Below, in pieces: positions 45,029-54,033 of a DNA stretch of 64,000 nt. Within the stretch, counting starts at the first letter, position 1, and every line of letters starts with the position of its first letter. The notes under the pieces are model-generated. The model was given only the letters and a program-made list of their open reading frames with translations, was not told the DNA's origin and ran no database searches. Where the stretch lies: contig NZ_JARQWR010000006.1 of NCBI RefSeq assembly GCF_030766725.1, forward strand, positions 186,001 to 250,000, in the 5' to 3' direction. Source of the stretch: Flavobacterium aerium. Lineage in GTDB: Bacteria; Bacteroidota; Bacteroidia; Flavobacteriales; Flavobacteriaceae. The translations under genes were made by a program, and so were the position numbers.

Positions 45029-45307
45029 TTAATGATTGAATACTTTATAAAAATAAGAGGTGACCATAATAATGGCATTTAAAATACCGAGTCCAATAAT
45101 GATTTTGTGGTAATCTCTGGATTTATCGAAAAAATTTAGAAATAAAAAACCAAAGAAAAGAATCATAGTATATATCGCAGGATACATATGAAAGGCTGCA
45201 GAAAATTCACCTTTTAGAATTAATGCTATAGCACGTTGAGTACCACAACCTAAGCATTCTACACCAAACAATTTTTTATTCATGCAGGGAATCATATATT
45301 CCTCCAT
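45029..45307 (-). CDS. DUF2752 family membrane protein
   Basis: 92 aa from the ATG at 45307 (MEEYMIPCMNK); the longer frame adds 13 residues that do not look conserved. The family motif is FGVECLGCGTQRA, with paired Cys, followed by two membrane helices (about 40-60 and 70-88). Coupled with the CCC-motif protein gene downstream. The role of the CxxCGxxR motif is unknown. Confidence 0.85.
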   Translation of the reverse strand: MEEYMIPCMNKKLFGVECLGCGTQRAIALILKGEFSAAFHMYPAIYTMILFFGFLFLNFFDKSRDYHKIIIGLGILNAIIMVTSYFYKVFNH

Positions 45308-45394
45308 AATGCTGTAATTAAATAGATTTACCATACAATTATACAAAAAAAAGAAAGATATACTAAAGATTCCATTTATTATTTTAAAGTTTCC

Positions 45395-45402
45395 TATTTT
45401 TG
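45395..45402 (+). promoter_or_regulatory. -7 element TATTTTTG
   Basis: TAnnTTTG match, 18 nt before the ATG of the 63-aa membrane protein. Confidence 0.4.
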
Positions 45403-45420
45403 GAATTCAATTTAACTCAG

Positions 45421-45612
45421 ATGAAAAATAAAAAAATTATAATTCCATTAATGGTTGTGGCAGGAATTATTGCCCTTTATGAAAAGAGCCAAGAACAATC
45501 AAATTTATGGATTATGATTGGTGCACTGGTGTTTTTTATGTATGGGATGATGCGCTTAAGTGCAGCAACGCCAAGTAAGAATGATGAAAACTCAGAAGAC
45601 CATGTTGAATAA
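45421..45612 (+). CDS. Small membrane protein, 63 aa
   Basis: MKNKKIIIPLMVVAGIIALYEKS gives a first helix; NLWIMIGALVFFMYGMMRL gives a second. The C-terminal tail is acidic (KNDENSEDHVE). The ATG at 45421 was chosen over a frame starting at 45400. It overlaps the start of the Smr gene by 11 bp, so the two are coupled. Confidence 0.75.
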   Translation: MKNKKIIIPLMVVAGIIALYEKSQEQSNLWIMIGALVFFMYGMMRLSAATPSKNDENSEDHVE

Positions 45613-46153
45613 AGGAGATAAAGTAACTGTATTAGATGATGATATTAATGGAGTAGTACTTTCTGTAAAGAACAATGCTGTTACCATTGAGACCGAAGAT
45701 GGCTTTGAACTTACTTTTACGGAAAAAGAACTCATTAAGATTCAAGATACAAGTGATTTGAAATACAGTGTGGCTAGGGCAAATTTATTTGATGTAGCCC
45801 AAGAAAAAGAATTGCCAAAGCGTAGAAGCTTTGTCAAAGAGAAAAAATCAAAGAAAGAAGAATTTGTACTGGAAGTTGATTTACATATTGAGAAACTCGT
45901 ACCGAGTAAAAGAGGAATGTCAAATTATGATATTCTAACGCTTCAAGCTGAAACAGCAAAAAGACAACTGGAATTTGCAATAAAAAACAGAATGCCAAAA
46001 GTTGTTTTCATTCACGGTATAGGTGAAGGGGTTTTGAAAGCAGAATTAGATTTTTTATTAGGAAGATATGAAAACATTAGCTTCCAAGATGCAAACTATC
46101 AGAAGTATGGATTGGGAGCGACGGAAGTATATATCAAGCAAAATGTAAGATAG
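45602..46153 (+). CDS. Smr-domain protein (DUF2027-Smr)
   Basis: 183 aa from the ATG at 45602 (MLNKGDKVTVLDDD). The N-terminal 60 residues form a small beta-domain (NGVVLSVKNNAVTIETEDG), and the C-terminal Smr domain shows EVDLHIEKLV and VFIHGIGEGVLK, the DLH and HGxG motifs of the putative nuclease, ending with GLGATEVYI. Smr domains nick DNA or RNA, or act in ribosome-collision rescue as in MutS2 and SmrB. Coupled to the small membrane-protein gene upstream. Confidence 0.88.
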   Translation: MLNKGDKVTVLDDDINGVVLSVKNNAVTIETEDGFELTFTEKELIKIQDTSDLKYSVARANLFDVAQEKELPKRRSFVKEKKSKKEEFVLEVDLHIEKLVPSKRGMSNYDILTLQAETAKRQLEFAIKNRMPKVVFIHGIGEGVLKAELDFLLGRYENISFQDANYQKYGLGATEVYIKQNVR

Positions 46154-46179
46154 ACCTTAAAAATAAGACTATATAAAAC

Positions 46180-46211
46180 AAAAAAAGCGCTAAATTATTT
46201 AGCGCTTTTTT
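46180..46211. terminator. Bidirectional terminator
   Basis: AGCGCTAAAT / ATTTAGCGCT stem at 46186-46206 with A- and T-runs on either side, between the Smr gene and the convergent lipoprotein gene. Confidence 0.85.
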
Positions 46212-46228
46212 TGTAGCATAAATTTTCT

Positions 46229-47281
46229 TTATGGAGTTACTGGTGGCGTTACAGTATATACTCCTAAAGGTAATGAGGCAAAGTATCTTGATATTATATT
46301 ATTAATATTAGGACCTGTACTAACAAAAGTTACTTCTTGAAGCGTAACGGTATGCTCGTAGGTTATAACGCCGTTAGAAGGATTTACGACTTTTACTGTT
46401 GTAACATTAATAATACCTGTAGTATTAACTCCACCAACAATAGTTCCATTTACAGGGGTTAATTCCTGAATTAATATTGGGCTAGAAGGTGGTAAAGTTG
46501 AACAGAAATAATTATTTGTAATATTAGCATCAAATAAACGGTAGCGAACAATAGTAGCATCGCTGATTAATAGTTGTCTAGAAGTTCCAGTAGCAGTTTC
46601 TTGATTTGCAAATAAGGTAGCCTCTGCTGCCGCTGGTAATTGTAATACTACAGCTTCATTAAGGACATTACTATAGATGGAATTATTTGTAGTGCATTTT
46701 TGAACGGATATAGTAGGACGAAATCTAAATTGAAATGGATTAGTAATAATATAATCACCTAGTATATATTCGGGTAATATCATTGTTTCATCTCCCTTTG
46801 TTAGTGTAACGTTTTTTAATACAATATGCTGAGTATAAGAAGCAGGTTGTGGATTAATAAGCGTTAAATCAGGTGGTGTTGTCGGTATATAAGGATTAAC
46901 CGTTGTAGAAACATAAACTTTACCACCAGCAGCAGCTGTCCATTGTTCAGTTACATTCGGAGATCCCGCTGTAGTAGGCGAACAAAGGTTACTTGCTGTT
47001 AAAGTACTATTGTACAAACGATAGGTTAACGTAATACCATTATTTCCTATAGTATATTCTAATGGAGCTCCAGGAGTTGTTGCCTGATATGGAAAGTTTC
47101 GCACTGGGAAATTTAACATCAAGGCCTCACTACCATTGATTTTAAATAATAAATCAGGGTTAGAAGCATCACACTTTTGAATATTATTCGTAGGGAAGTT
47201 TAATGCTGTGAATGTCATATTACCATCATCACACCCATTTAAAAATAGCAAACAAAGCATTAAGCCAAGAAATTGTTTCAT
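46229..47281 (-). CDS. Lipoprotein with two tandem repeat domains, 350 aa
   Basis: The lipoprotein signal ends at Cys17 (LFLNGCDDGN). Two domains of about 150 residues follow and are recognisably related: each has a Gln-Lys-Cys near its start (IQKC, VQKC), a TYRLYNSTLTASNLCSP-like or RYRLFDANITNNYFCST segment, a large central turn, and a YTQHIVLKNVTL-like or YEHTVTLQEVTF end. Cys pairs are conserved between the repeats. It may be a surface lipoprotein; no function is known. The protein is unusually rich in Thr, Asn and Pro. Confidence 0.7.
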   Translation of the reverse strand: MKQFLGLMLCLLFLNGCDDGNMTFTALNFPTNNIQKCDASNPDLLFKINGSEALMLNFPVRNFPYQATTPGAPLEYTIGNNGITLTYRLYNSTLTASNLCSPTTAGSPNVTEQWTAAAGGKVYVSTTVNPYIPTTPPDLTLINPQPASYTQHIVLKNVTLTKGDETMILPEYILGDYIITNPFQFRFRPTISVQKCTTNNSIYSNVLNEAVVLQLPAAAEATLFANQETATGTSRQLLISDATIVRYRLFDANITNNYFCSTLPPSSPILIQELTPVNGTIVGGVNTTGIINVTTVKVVNPSNGVITYEHTVTLQEVTFVSTGPNINNIISRYFASLPLGVYTVTPPVTP

Positions 47282-47538
47282 GTTTTAAAATTTTAAACAA
47301 AAATAAGATTTTTAATTGTTAACAAAAGCCTTAAGTTATAAATCAGGTAAAATAATGGTTGGATAATAGCAATTATTGCTTTGTAAATAGGATAATGAAC
47401 TGATAAATAAATGCTATTGATGGGTAAAATTAATTTTTATACTTTCGTGCCCATTAAAAAATAAATATCAATTTGTTAAATAATTCTAAAATTCATTATC
47501 TTCCGAACTGAATATCATTAGTTAACCCATAAACTTCT

Positions 47539-49314
47539 ATGAACACACACACAACAAAAACAAATTATCCAGCACTTTATACACTAATAACAGTGTTTTT
47601 CTTCTGGGGATTTATTGCTGCTGGTAATAGCGTTTTTATTCCTTTTTGTAAAAATTATTTCAGTTTGGATCAATTCCAATCCCAATTAATTGATTTTGCT
47701 TTTTATACAGCATATTATGTGGGTGCCTTATTGCTATTTGCTTTTGGCGCGATGCGAGGCAAAGATATTGTAGGACAATGGGGATTTAAGAAAAGTATTG
47801 TTTATGGATTGCTTTTTTCGGCTTTAGGAGCCGCAGCAATGATTATTGCGGTACAATCAAATCTATATGTAGGTATGTTGGTAGGATTGTTTATTGTGGC
47901 TCTAGGGTTTTCGTTGCAACAAACAGCAGCAAACCCATTTGCAGTATTACTGGGAGATCCCAAAACAGGAACAAGTAGACAAAATTTAGCGGGTGGAATT
48001 AATTCATTCGGAACTACTATTGGTCCCATCATTGTTGGATTAGCTTTATTTGGTAGTGCGGCAGCCATCACAGACGAACAAATCAAACACCTTAGTTTAG
48101 ACAAAGTAATACTATTATATGTCTTTGTAGGGCTATTATTTATTGCAGCAGCAGGATTGTTTTTTTTCTCAAAAAAAGTTCCGGTAGGTGTTTCGCATGA
48201 GCCAACAGAAAAAGCAAATAAAGCATTGAATACCCTTGTGGTAATGACCGTTTTATTAGCCATAATGTTTGTACCTGTTTTTAATAGTTATAAAAGTGAA
48301 TCAGCGATAAAGATTGAATCCTTAAAAAAAGAAATAGAAGGCTTAGAATCAAGTTTGTCCCTTACTGCAGATGCGGTTCCGGGATATGTAACGAAGATTA
48401 AAGAACAAATGGCAGCCAAAGAAGCCGAAGTTTTAGTCCTAAAGCACCCTTTGGAAAAACAAAGAATGTATTGGCTTTTCGGCGCTTTAGCAGTAGTTGT
48501 TGGAGGTTTATTGTATGCAAATAAAAGTGCGATTAGAAACGAAAAAGGTTGGGGGGCAATGAAGTATCCACAATTGGTTTTGGGAATGTTAGGGATTTTC
48601 ACTTACGTTGGAGTAGAAGTAGCAATAGGTAGTAACCTGGGGGAACTATTAAAATTAAAAGAATTTGGGTCACACCAATCTTCCCAGATTGCCCCTTATA
48701 TTTCCATGTATTGGGGAAGTTTAATGATCGGAAGATGGGCAGGAGCCATCAGTGCTTTCAATTTAAAAAATAATGCAAAAACAATTGCATTAATCATTGT
48801 TCCATTGATTGCCTTTTCTATTATTATTGGAGTAAATACATTGGCTAAAAAAGATATGACTCCGCTATATTATTATATAGTATGCATTTTTATTCAAATC
48901 ATAGCTTTCTTTATCAGTAAAGATAAGCCAGCAAGAACCTTAACCATTTTTGCTACTTTGGGAGTAATTGCAATGTTAATCGGAATTTTCTCTGAAGGAA
49001 CAGTAGCGATTTATGCTTTCTTGGCAGGTGGATTGGCTTGTAGTATTATGTGGCCAGCAATTTTTACATTATCTATTATTGGATTAGGAAAACATACCGC
49101 ACAAGGATCCGCCTTTTTAGTTATGATGATACTTGGAGGAGGAATTATTCCACCAATCCAAGGGAAATTATCAGACATCATTGGAATCCATAATTCTTAT
49201 ATAATTCCTATTGCTTGTTTTGCCTATTTAGTATTCTTTGCGGTGTATGTGAAAAAGATTTTGAAGAAACAAAATATAGACATAGACGCTGTTGGAATGG
49301 AATCGAGCCATTAA
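47539..49314 (+). CDS. Sugar MFS transporter (FucP/GluP-like) with inserted helical segment
   Basis: 591 aa, longer than the usual 400-450 of the fucose/glucose-galactose H+ symporter family. The first helical block contains [34 protein letters not shown] and [17 protein letters not shown] polar helical segment at about residues 250-310 ([18 protein letters not shown] and [17 protein letters not shown], probably a coiled coil) replaces the normal central loop. The second block has [15 protein letters not shown] and ends near IHNSYIIPI. Sugar uptake at the inner membrane is expected. A TACTTTCG -7-like element lies upstream near 47441. Confidence 0.87.
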   Translation: MNTHTTKTNYPALYTLITVFFFWGFIAAGNSVFIPFCKNYFSLDQFQSQLIDFAFYTAYYVGALLLFAFGAMRGKDIVGQWGFKKSIVYGLLFSALGAAAMIIAVQSNLYVGMLVGLFIVALGFSLQQTAANPFAVLLGDPKTGTSRQNLAGGINSFGTTIGPIIVGLALFGSAAAITDEQIKHLSLDKVILLYVFVGLLFIAAAGLFFFSKKVPVGVSHEPTEKANKALNTLVVMTVLLAIMFVPVFNSYKSESAIKIESLKKEIEGLESSLSLTADAVPGYVTKIKEQMAAKEAEVLVLKHPLEKQRMYWLFGALAVVVGGLLYANKSAIRNEKGWGAMKYPQLVLGMLGIFTYVGVEVAIGSNLGELLKLKEFGSHQSSQIAPYISMYWGSLMIGRWAGAISAFNLKNNAKTIALIIVPLIAFSIIIGVNTLAKKDMTPLYYYIVCIFIQIIAFFISKDKPARTLTIFATLGVIAMLIGIFSEGTVAIYAFLAGGLACSIMWPAIFTLSIIGLGKHTAQGSAFLVMMILGGGIIPPIQGKLSDIIGIHNSYIIPIACFAYLVFFAVYVKKILKKQNIDIDAVGMESSH

Positions 49315-49321
49315 CCTTAAT

Positions 49322-49360
49322 AAAAAAAGCCCATCATTTAAAAGTTGATGGGCTTTTTTT
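49322..49360 (+). terminator. Terminator of the MFS transporter gene
   Basis: AAGCCCATCA / TGATGGGCTT stem with a 9-nt loop and a T-run. Confidence 0.8.
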
Positions 49361-49429
49361 ATGCTTTTATTGTATTTTTTGACGAAGGACTTCAAAAACA
49401 AAAAATAAGCAATCTCAAAAGGAAATGTG

Positions 49430-49437
49430 TAACTTTG
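49430..49437 (+). promoter_or_regulatory. -7 element TAACTTTG directly before the cysteine desulfurase gene
   Basis: Only CACCA separates it from the ATG at 49443, so the transcript would be leaderless or nearly so. No -33 TTG at normal spacing. Confidence 0.5.
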
Positions 49438-49442
49438 CACCA

Positions 49443-50570
49443 ATGAAAAAAGTATATTTAGATAACGCTTCCACTTCTGCTGTTCGAGCAGAAGTAATAG
49501 TAGCAATCACTAATGCCCTTCAGAATGAATATGGGAATCCTTCTTCTATCCACAGTTTTGGAAGGAGCGCTAAAGGATTGATTGAAACGGCACGAAAAAC
49601 AGTTGCGAAAGCAATCAATGCTACACCACAAGAGATTATTTTTACTTCTGGAGGTACAGAGGCCAATAACTGGATTCTAGAAAGTGCTGTAAGAGATTTA
49701 AAAGTAGAACGTATTATTACAAGTAAGATAGAACATCATGCAGTTCTACATACGACAGAAAATCTAGAAAAACAATATAAAGTTCAGGTTGATTATGTCA
49801 AACTATTGCCAAATGGTGATATTGATATAAATCATTTGGTAGAATTATTGTCTGCCAATATACCAACATTGGTTAGTTTGATGCATGTGAATAATGAAAC
49901 CGGTAATATATTAGATTTAGAACGTGTAGGAAGAATTATAAAACAACATAATGCTTATTTTCATTCCGATACAGTACAGTCAATTGGAAAATTACCATTT
50001 GATTTACAACAGCTTTCTATAGATTTCTTAGTCGCAAGTGCGCATAAATTCCATGGACCAAAAGGAATTGGTTTTGCATACATTAAGAAAAATATATTTG
50101 TACGTCCTATGATTCATGGTGGAGAACAAGAAAAAGGATTACGTGCAGGAACAGAATCAGTTCACAATATTGTAGGCCTTGCAACGGCGCTAGAGACTTC
50201 GTATGCTCATTTATTAGAAGAAAAAGAATATATCCTTGATTTAAAAAATTACTTGTTAGATCAATTAAAAATAAACTTCCCTGAATTTAAAATTAATGGT
50301 AATAGTTCGAATAGTTTCTACACTATAGCAAACATACTATTGCCTTTTTCAGAAGAGAAAACTGCGATGATTTTATTTCATTTGGATATGAAGGGAATTG
50401 CCGTTTCCAGAGGCAGTGCGTGCCAATCGGGAAGTAGTAAACCCTCTCATGTACTAAAAGAAATCCTTTCTGAGTATGATACGAAAAGACCTTCCCTGCG
50501 AATATCATTCAGTCATTACAATACCAAAGAAGATATTGATTTATTGATTGAAGCCCTTAAAACTGTTTAG
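49443..50570 (+). CDS. Cysteine desulfurase (NifS/IscS class)
   Basis: 375 aa. A PLP enzyme that moves sulfur from cysteine to an active-site Cys. Visible: VYLDNASTSAVRAEV at the N-terminus, FTSGGTEANNW, SKIEHHAVL, HVNNETGNI, PLP Lys202 in SAHKFHGPKG, and the mobile persulfide loop SRGSACQSGS with Cys327. The short loop and its sequence place it in the IscS/NifS group rather than SufS. The start at 49443 is fixed by a -7 element ending 5 nt before. The next gene is an Fe-S-type regulator, which supports an Fe-S assembly or sensing context. Confidence 0.93.
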   Translation: MKKVYLDNASTSAVRAEVIVAITNALQNEYGNPSSIHSFGRSAKGLIETARKTVAKAINATPQEIIFTSGGTEANNWILESAVRDLKVERIITSKIEHHAVLHTTENLEKQYKVQVDYVKLLPNGDIDINHLVELLSANIPTLVSLMHVNNETGNILDLERVGRIIKQHNAYFHSDTVQSIGKLPFDLQQLSIDFLVASAHKFHGPKGIGFAYIKKNIFVRPMIHGGEQEKGLRAGTESVHNIVGLATALETSYAHLLEEKEYILDLKNYLLDQLKINFPEFKINGNSSNSFYTIANILLPFSEEKTAMILFHLDMKGIAVSRGSACQSGSSKPSHVLKEILSEYDTKRPSLRISFSHYNTKEDIDLLIEALKTV

Positions 50571-50627
50571 TTCAAATTATAGAGTACAAAAAATAATATC
50601 CAATAACGTTAATTCATTAAAAAGTCT

Positions 50628-50635
50628 TATTTTTG
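50628..50635 (+). promoter_or_regulatory. -7 element TATTTTTG
   Basis: TAnnTTTG match, 31 nt before the winged-helix regulator start. Confidence 0.4.
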
Positions 50636-50666
50636 AATAATAAAACAAGCAATTGCTTGGAATATT

Positions 50667-51290
50667 ATGATGACGACTGATCGATTTTTAATACTCTTAA
50701 AAAAGAAAGGCCCTTTAACTGCAAAGGAGATTGCGACTGAATTCAACATTACAGGAGAAGCAGTGCGTCAACAGCTTAATAAACTAGGACAACAAGATTT
50801 GGTTAGTAGTACCTCAATTACACAAGGAGTAGGCCGTCCACAACAATACTATAGTTTATTAGAAAAAAGTAATCAACACTTCCCCGATACCCATGCTGAA
50901 CTCACAGTTCAATTAATAGAAACAATCCAAAAAGTATTGGGTAATAATGCATTAGATGACATTATTGACGCCAGAGCCAAGGAGATTGATTTGCGTTATT
51001 TTGAACGAATCAATCAAGCAGAGAGTACTATAGAAGGGAAATTAAACTGTTTAGTTGCCATACGTAATGAAGAGGGTTATATGGCCGAATGGAAAAAAGA
51101 GGAAAATAACTATTTATTAATTGAAAACCATTGTCCTATATGTGTTGCAGCAACAGTTTGTCAAGGATTTTGCCGTACAGAAATTAATACTTTTCAGAAA
51201 GTTTTAGGAAATGAAGTCGAAGTAAAAAGGATAGACCATATTGTTTTAGGAGCACGACGATGCGCTTATCAAATTACGACAGTAGGATAA
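50667..51290 (+). CDS. SufR-like winged-helix regulator with Fe-S-type Cys cluster
   Basis: 207 aa. The N-terminal winged helix-turn-helix (about 5-65) shows LTAKEIATEFNITGEAVRQQL and a VGRPQQYYSL wing. The C-terminal part has a Cys group: Cys156, Cys159, Cys165 and Cys169 in HCPICVAATVCQGFC, and Cys199 in ARRCAYQI. This follows the pattern of SufR/COG2345 regulators that sense Fe-S status. The gene lies 96 bp after the cysteine desulfurase gene and 88 bp before a flavin reductase family gene, so these are its likely targets or functional partners. Direct evidence of cluster binding is not available. Confidence 0.85.
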   Translation: MMTTDRFLILLKKKGPLTAKEIATEFNITGEAVRQQLNKLGQQDLVSSTSITQGVGRPQQYYSLLEKSNQHFPDTHAELTVQLIETIQKVLGNNALDDIIDARAKEIDLRYFERINQAESTIEGKLNCLVAIRNEEGYMAEWKKEENNYLLIENHCPICVAATVCQGFCRTEINTFQKVLGNEVEVKRIDHIVLGARRCAYQITTVG

Positions 51291-51336
51291 TTTAAACGTA
51301 AAGCAAATTAAATCTTTATTTATTCATAAAAGCATT

Positions 51337-51344
51337 TAATTTTG
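51337..51344 (+). promoter_or_regulatory. -7 element TAATTTTG
   Basis: TAnnTTTG match followed by CG, 34 nt before the flavin reductase start. Confidence 0.45.
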
Positions 51345-51378
51345 CGTAAAATGGAATTTTAATGACACTCAATATATT

Positions 51379-51933
51379 ATGAATATACTATTATTTAACG
51401 GTTCAATTGATATCCGTCCACATACAGCAGCCTTCAAGCTTTCAGATTATTTAGAAGAACAATTTCGTGCACTAGGTCATGAAGTTGTTCAGTTCAATGT
51501 AGGAACAACAGCAATACCATTTCTAGATTTTACAAATCCAGAAATACCTACAGAAGTTCAGTCTATGTGTGATGCATTTTTAAAAGCAGATGTTCATATT
51601 TGGCTTGCCCCTTTGTATCACGGAGGAATGCCTGGAATTATGAAAAATTGTCTGGATTGGTTAGAAATAACCAGTAAGAATACGAATCCGTATTTAACCG
51701 ATAAATTGATTGGTTTGATCTGTTGGGCAGATGGAGGTTATGCACTAAACGGAATCAATGGAATGGAAAGCGTAGCTAAATCATTACGCGCATGGGTACA
51801 CCCATATAGTGTGCCAATTATTAAGTCAGATTTGTTTAAAGATATAGAACACGGGCATTTTTCTGAAATGAGTAAAAATAGATTAAACCGAATGGTACAC
51901 CTATTAACAACGCCAAGACAGGAATTGAAATAA
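51379..51933 (+). CDS. NADPH-dependent FMN reductase family protein
   Basis: A 184-aa flavodoxin-like protein: FNGSIDIRPHTAAFKLSD at the FMN phosphate site, WLAPLYHGGMPGIMKNCLDW at the second flavin contact (PLYHGGMPG in place of the usual PEYNGSxPG), and GLICWADGGYALNGING. Lies behind the SufR-like regulator and is followed by a strong terminator. Likely oxidoreductase in the cytosol; the substrate is unknown. Its location suggests a role in oxidative or Fe-S stress. Confidence 0.87.
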   Translation: MNILLFNGSIDIRPHTAAFKLSDYLEEQFRALGHEVVQFNVGTTAIPFLDFTNPEIPTEVQSMCDAFLKADVHIWLAPLYHGGMPGIMKNCLDWLEITSKNTNPYLTDKLIGLICWADGGYALNGINGMESVAKSLRAWVHPYSVPIIKSDLFKDIEHGHFSEMSKNRLNRMVHLLTTPRQELK

Positions 51934-51935
51934 AT

Positions 51936-51964
51936 AAAAAAGCGGGATATTATCCCGCTTTTTT
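51936..51964. terminator. Bidirectional terminator
   Basis: AGCGGGATA / TATCCCGCT stem at 51941-51959 with A- and T-runs, between the flavin reductase and the convergent GNAT gene. Confidence 0.85.
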
Positions 51965-51965
51965 A

Positions 51966-52253
51966 TTATAATACGTCTTGAAAAGTTTCTACTTTTTCAA
52001 ATACACTTTTGGCAAATGGACATAAAGGAATAATTTTAACTTTTTTCTCTCTTGCTAAATCTACAGATTTACTGACCAATTGTTTTCCAATTCCTTTTCC
52101 TTTCAATACAGGATCTACTTCAGTATGATCAATGATGATGCTTGCATCTCCAGCCCAAACATAACTCATTTCAGCAATAATTTTGCCTGCTTCATCTTTA
52201 ACGAAAAACATACCTTTTTTGCCGTTATCTTCATGTTGAATTTCCATAGTCAT
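51966..52253 (-). CDS. GNAT family N-acetyltransferase (YidJ-like short type)
   Basis: 95 aa from the ATG at 52253 (MTMEIQHED); the ATG at 52247 is equally possible. The acetyl-CoA loop is HTEVDPVLKGKGIGKQLV, and the final CPFAKSVFEK is typical of the small COG2388 group, in which a CP motif near the end takes part in CoA binding. The acceptor substrate is unknown. Confidence 0.87.
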   Translation of the reverse strand: MTMEIQHEDNGKKGMFFVKDEAGKIIAEMSYVWAGDASIIIDHTEVDPVLKGKGIGKQLVSKSVDLAREKKVKIIPLCPFAKSVFEKVETFQDVL

Positions 52254-52406
52254 TAATTTTTTATTGATTGATTCTATTCTTTTATAGCTTGATTGTTTTA
52301 GTTTCAACTAAAATTTCAGCGTACAAGATAAGAAAAAAGTATCAAAATAGAAATAAATTAAACGCAACAATATTGCAATTAATTGAAATTTTTATATTTT
52401 TACACA

Positions 52407-53327
52407 ATGAAAAATAACAATCCTTTAGACGCAATAATTATAGGTGGAAGTTATGCAGGACTTTCCGCAGCAATGGCTTTGGGTAGAGCCTTACGTAACG
52501 TATTAATTATTGATAATCAAGACCCTTGTAATAAACAAACGCCACATTCACATAATTTTATTACGAATGACGGTAAGGCACCCGCAGCAATAGCAGAAGT
52601 AGCTAGGGCAGAGTTGAAGAACTATTCAACAGTAAAATTCAAAATTGATACCGTTTTGGAAGTGCATAAATTTGAAAATCATTTTAAGGTGAAAACAGCT
52701 TTTGAAGAAGTGTATACCGCCAAGAAAATTATATTTGCGACAGGAGTTAAAGATATAATGCCTCCTATTGATGGTTTTGCGGAAAGCTGGGGAATCTCAA
52801 TATTACATTGTCCATATTGTCATGGATATGAGGTGAGAAATGAAGAAACAGGAGTATTAGCACAAGGTGATATTGCTTTCGAATTTACTAAAATGATTAG
52901 CAATTGGACCACTAAACTAACCTTATTTACCAATGGAAAAAAAGGAATAAGCGATGAGCAGTTTGCGATATTAGATAAGAATGGGATTTTGGTCAATACT
53001 AAAGAAATAAAAGCAATAAAACAGAACAATGGTCATATAGAACGCGTTGAATTTGTAGATCAAACTTCCAAAAATATAAAAGCATTATATACCAAAGCAG
53101 AGTACAAACAAAAATGTATTATTCCAGAAATACTAGGCTGTGCTATTACTGAACAAGGATTAATTCAGGTAGATGATTTTAAACGAACATCTGTTCCAGG
53201 AGTATATGCTATAGGAGATTGTACAACACTATTAAGAAGTGTGCCTGGAGCTGTTGCATCCGGAAATTTGGCAGGAGCAATGCTAAATAAAGAACTAATC
53301 GAGGAGCGATTTACTGTAATTAATTAG
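52407..53327 (+). CDS. Thioredoxin-reductase-like flavoprotein lacking an NADPH motif
   Basis: 306 aa. The FAD-binding loop is GGSYAGLS at residues 13-20, ATGV and GDCTT near the end close the FAD site, and the redox pair is Cys135/Cys138 in HCPYCHGYE. The second Rossmann loop, expected to bind NADPH (GGGxSA), reads GVLAQGDIAFEF at 149-160, without the glycines. It may take electrons from another donor such as ferredoxin, or bind NADPH differently. The ATG at 52407 was chosen; a TATTTTTA stretch 5 nt upstream with TTG 19 nt before it looks like a promoter with a very short leader. Its 3' end overlaps the LytTR regulator gene by 8 bp, tail to tail. Confidence 0.85.
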   Translation: MKNNNPLDAIIIGGSYAGLSAAMALGRALRNVLIIDNQDPCNKQTPHSHNFITNDGKAPAAIAEVARAELKNYSTVKFKIDTVLEVHKFENHFKVKTAFEEVYTAKKIIFATGVKDIMPPIDGFAESWGISILHCPYCHGYEVRNEETGVLAQGDIAFEFTKMISNWTTKLTLFTNGKKGISDEQFAILDKNGILVNTKEIKAIKQNNGHIERVEFVDQTSKNIKALYTKAEYKQKCIIPEILGCAITEQGLIQVDDFKRTSVPGVYAIGDCTTLLRSVPGAVASGNLAGAMLNKELIEERFTVIN

Positions 53328-54033
53328 GAACTTTACTATTCAGAATATTAAATAATTCTCGTTTGTAGGTAATTCCAATCGGGATAATGGTATCATTAAT
53401 TTTAATAATCTCTTTCTTAAAACATTTAATATGATCCAAGGCAATAATATAAGATTTGTGTACGCGCATGAATATTGATTTTGGAAGCATTTTTTCCAAT
53501 TCATTCGTAGTAATAGAAGCGAGATAATTTCTTTTTACCGTATGCAATTTGACATAATTTCCAAAACTCTGGGCATAAAGTATTTTGTCAAGCTCAATCT
53601 CGATTTGGGCGCCATCCACTTTAATACTAATTGTTTTCCCCGGTAGATCTTTTGTTACATCCTGTGCTGATACAGAAGTAATAAGACGGTCGATTGCTTT
53701 TAAAAAACGGGGAAAATAAATGGGCTTCAACAAGTAATCAATTACACCATATTCATAACTTTCCAATGCAAATTCAGAATATGCAGTAGTAAGAATTGTT
53801 TTAGGTGGTTTTGTCAACATCTTTAGCAATTCTAAGCCAGTGATTTCAGGCATATCAATATCCAAAAACATTAAATCAACAGTATTCTCTCTAAGGTAGT
53901 TTAATGCCTCAATACCGTTATAACATTGCGCAACAAGTTCCAGTTGAGGGAACTGCGTTTTGATGTAATTCGTTAACACATAATGTGCTGCAGGTTCATC
54001 ATCAACTATAATACATTTTATAATTTTATTCAT
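53320..54033 (-). CDS. LytTR response regulator
   Basis: 237 aa. The receiver domain occupies about 1-120, with CIIVDDEPAAHYVL, the phosphoacceptor Asp in FLDIDMPEITG, and KPIYF near its end. The LytTR DNA-binding domain fills about 140-235 (KLHTVKRNYLAS, FMRVHKSYIIALDHI). It partners with the overlapping LytS-like kinase gene upstream (8 bp) and probably controls the divergent TolC-RND-adaptor operon, whose promoter region has direct repeats with the spacing LytTR proteins use. Confidence 0.93.
   Translation of the reverse strand: MNKIIKCIIVDDEPAAHYVLTNYIKTQFPQLELVAQCYNGIEALNYLRENTVDLMFLDIDMPEITGLELLKMLTKPPKTILTTAYSEFALESYEYGVIDYLLKPIYFPRFLKAIDRLITSVSAQDVTKDLPGKTISIKVDGAQIEIELDKILYAQSFGNYVKLHTVKRNYLASITTNELEKMLPKSIFMRVHKSYIIALDHIKCFKKEIIKINDTIIPIGITYKRELFNILNSKVPN

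Noticed and set aside
47802..48602. Two open minus-strand frames of 153 and 104 codons
   Set aside because: Antisense to the MFS transporter gene, no start context or motif.
53320..53327. 8-bp tail-to-tail overlap of the flavoprotein and LytTR genes
   Set aside because: Seen directly, but such short convergent overlaps are common in compact genomes and need no special function.
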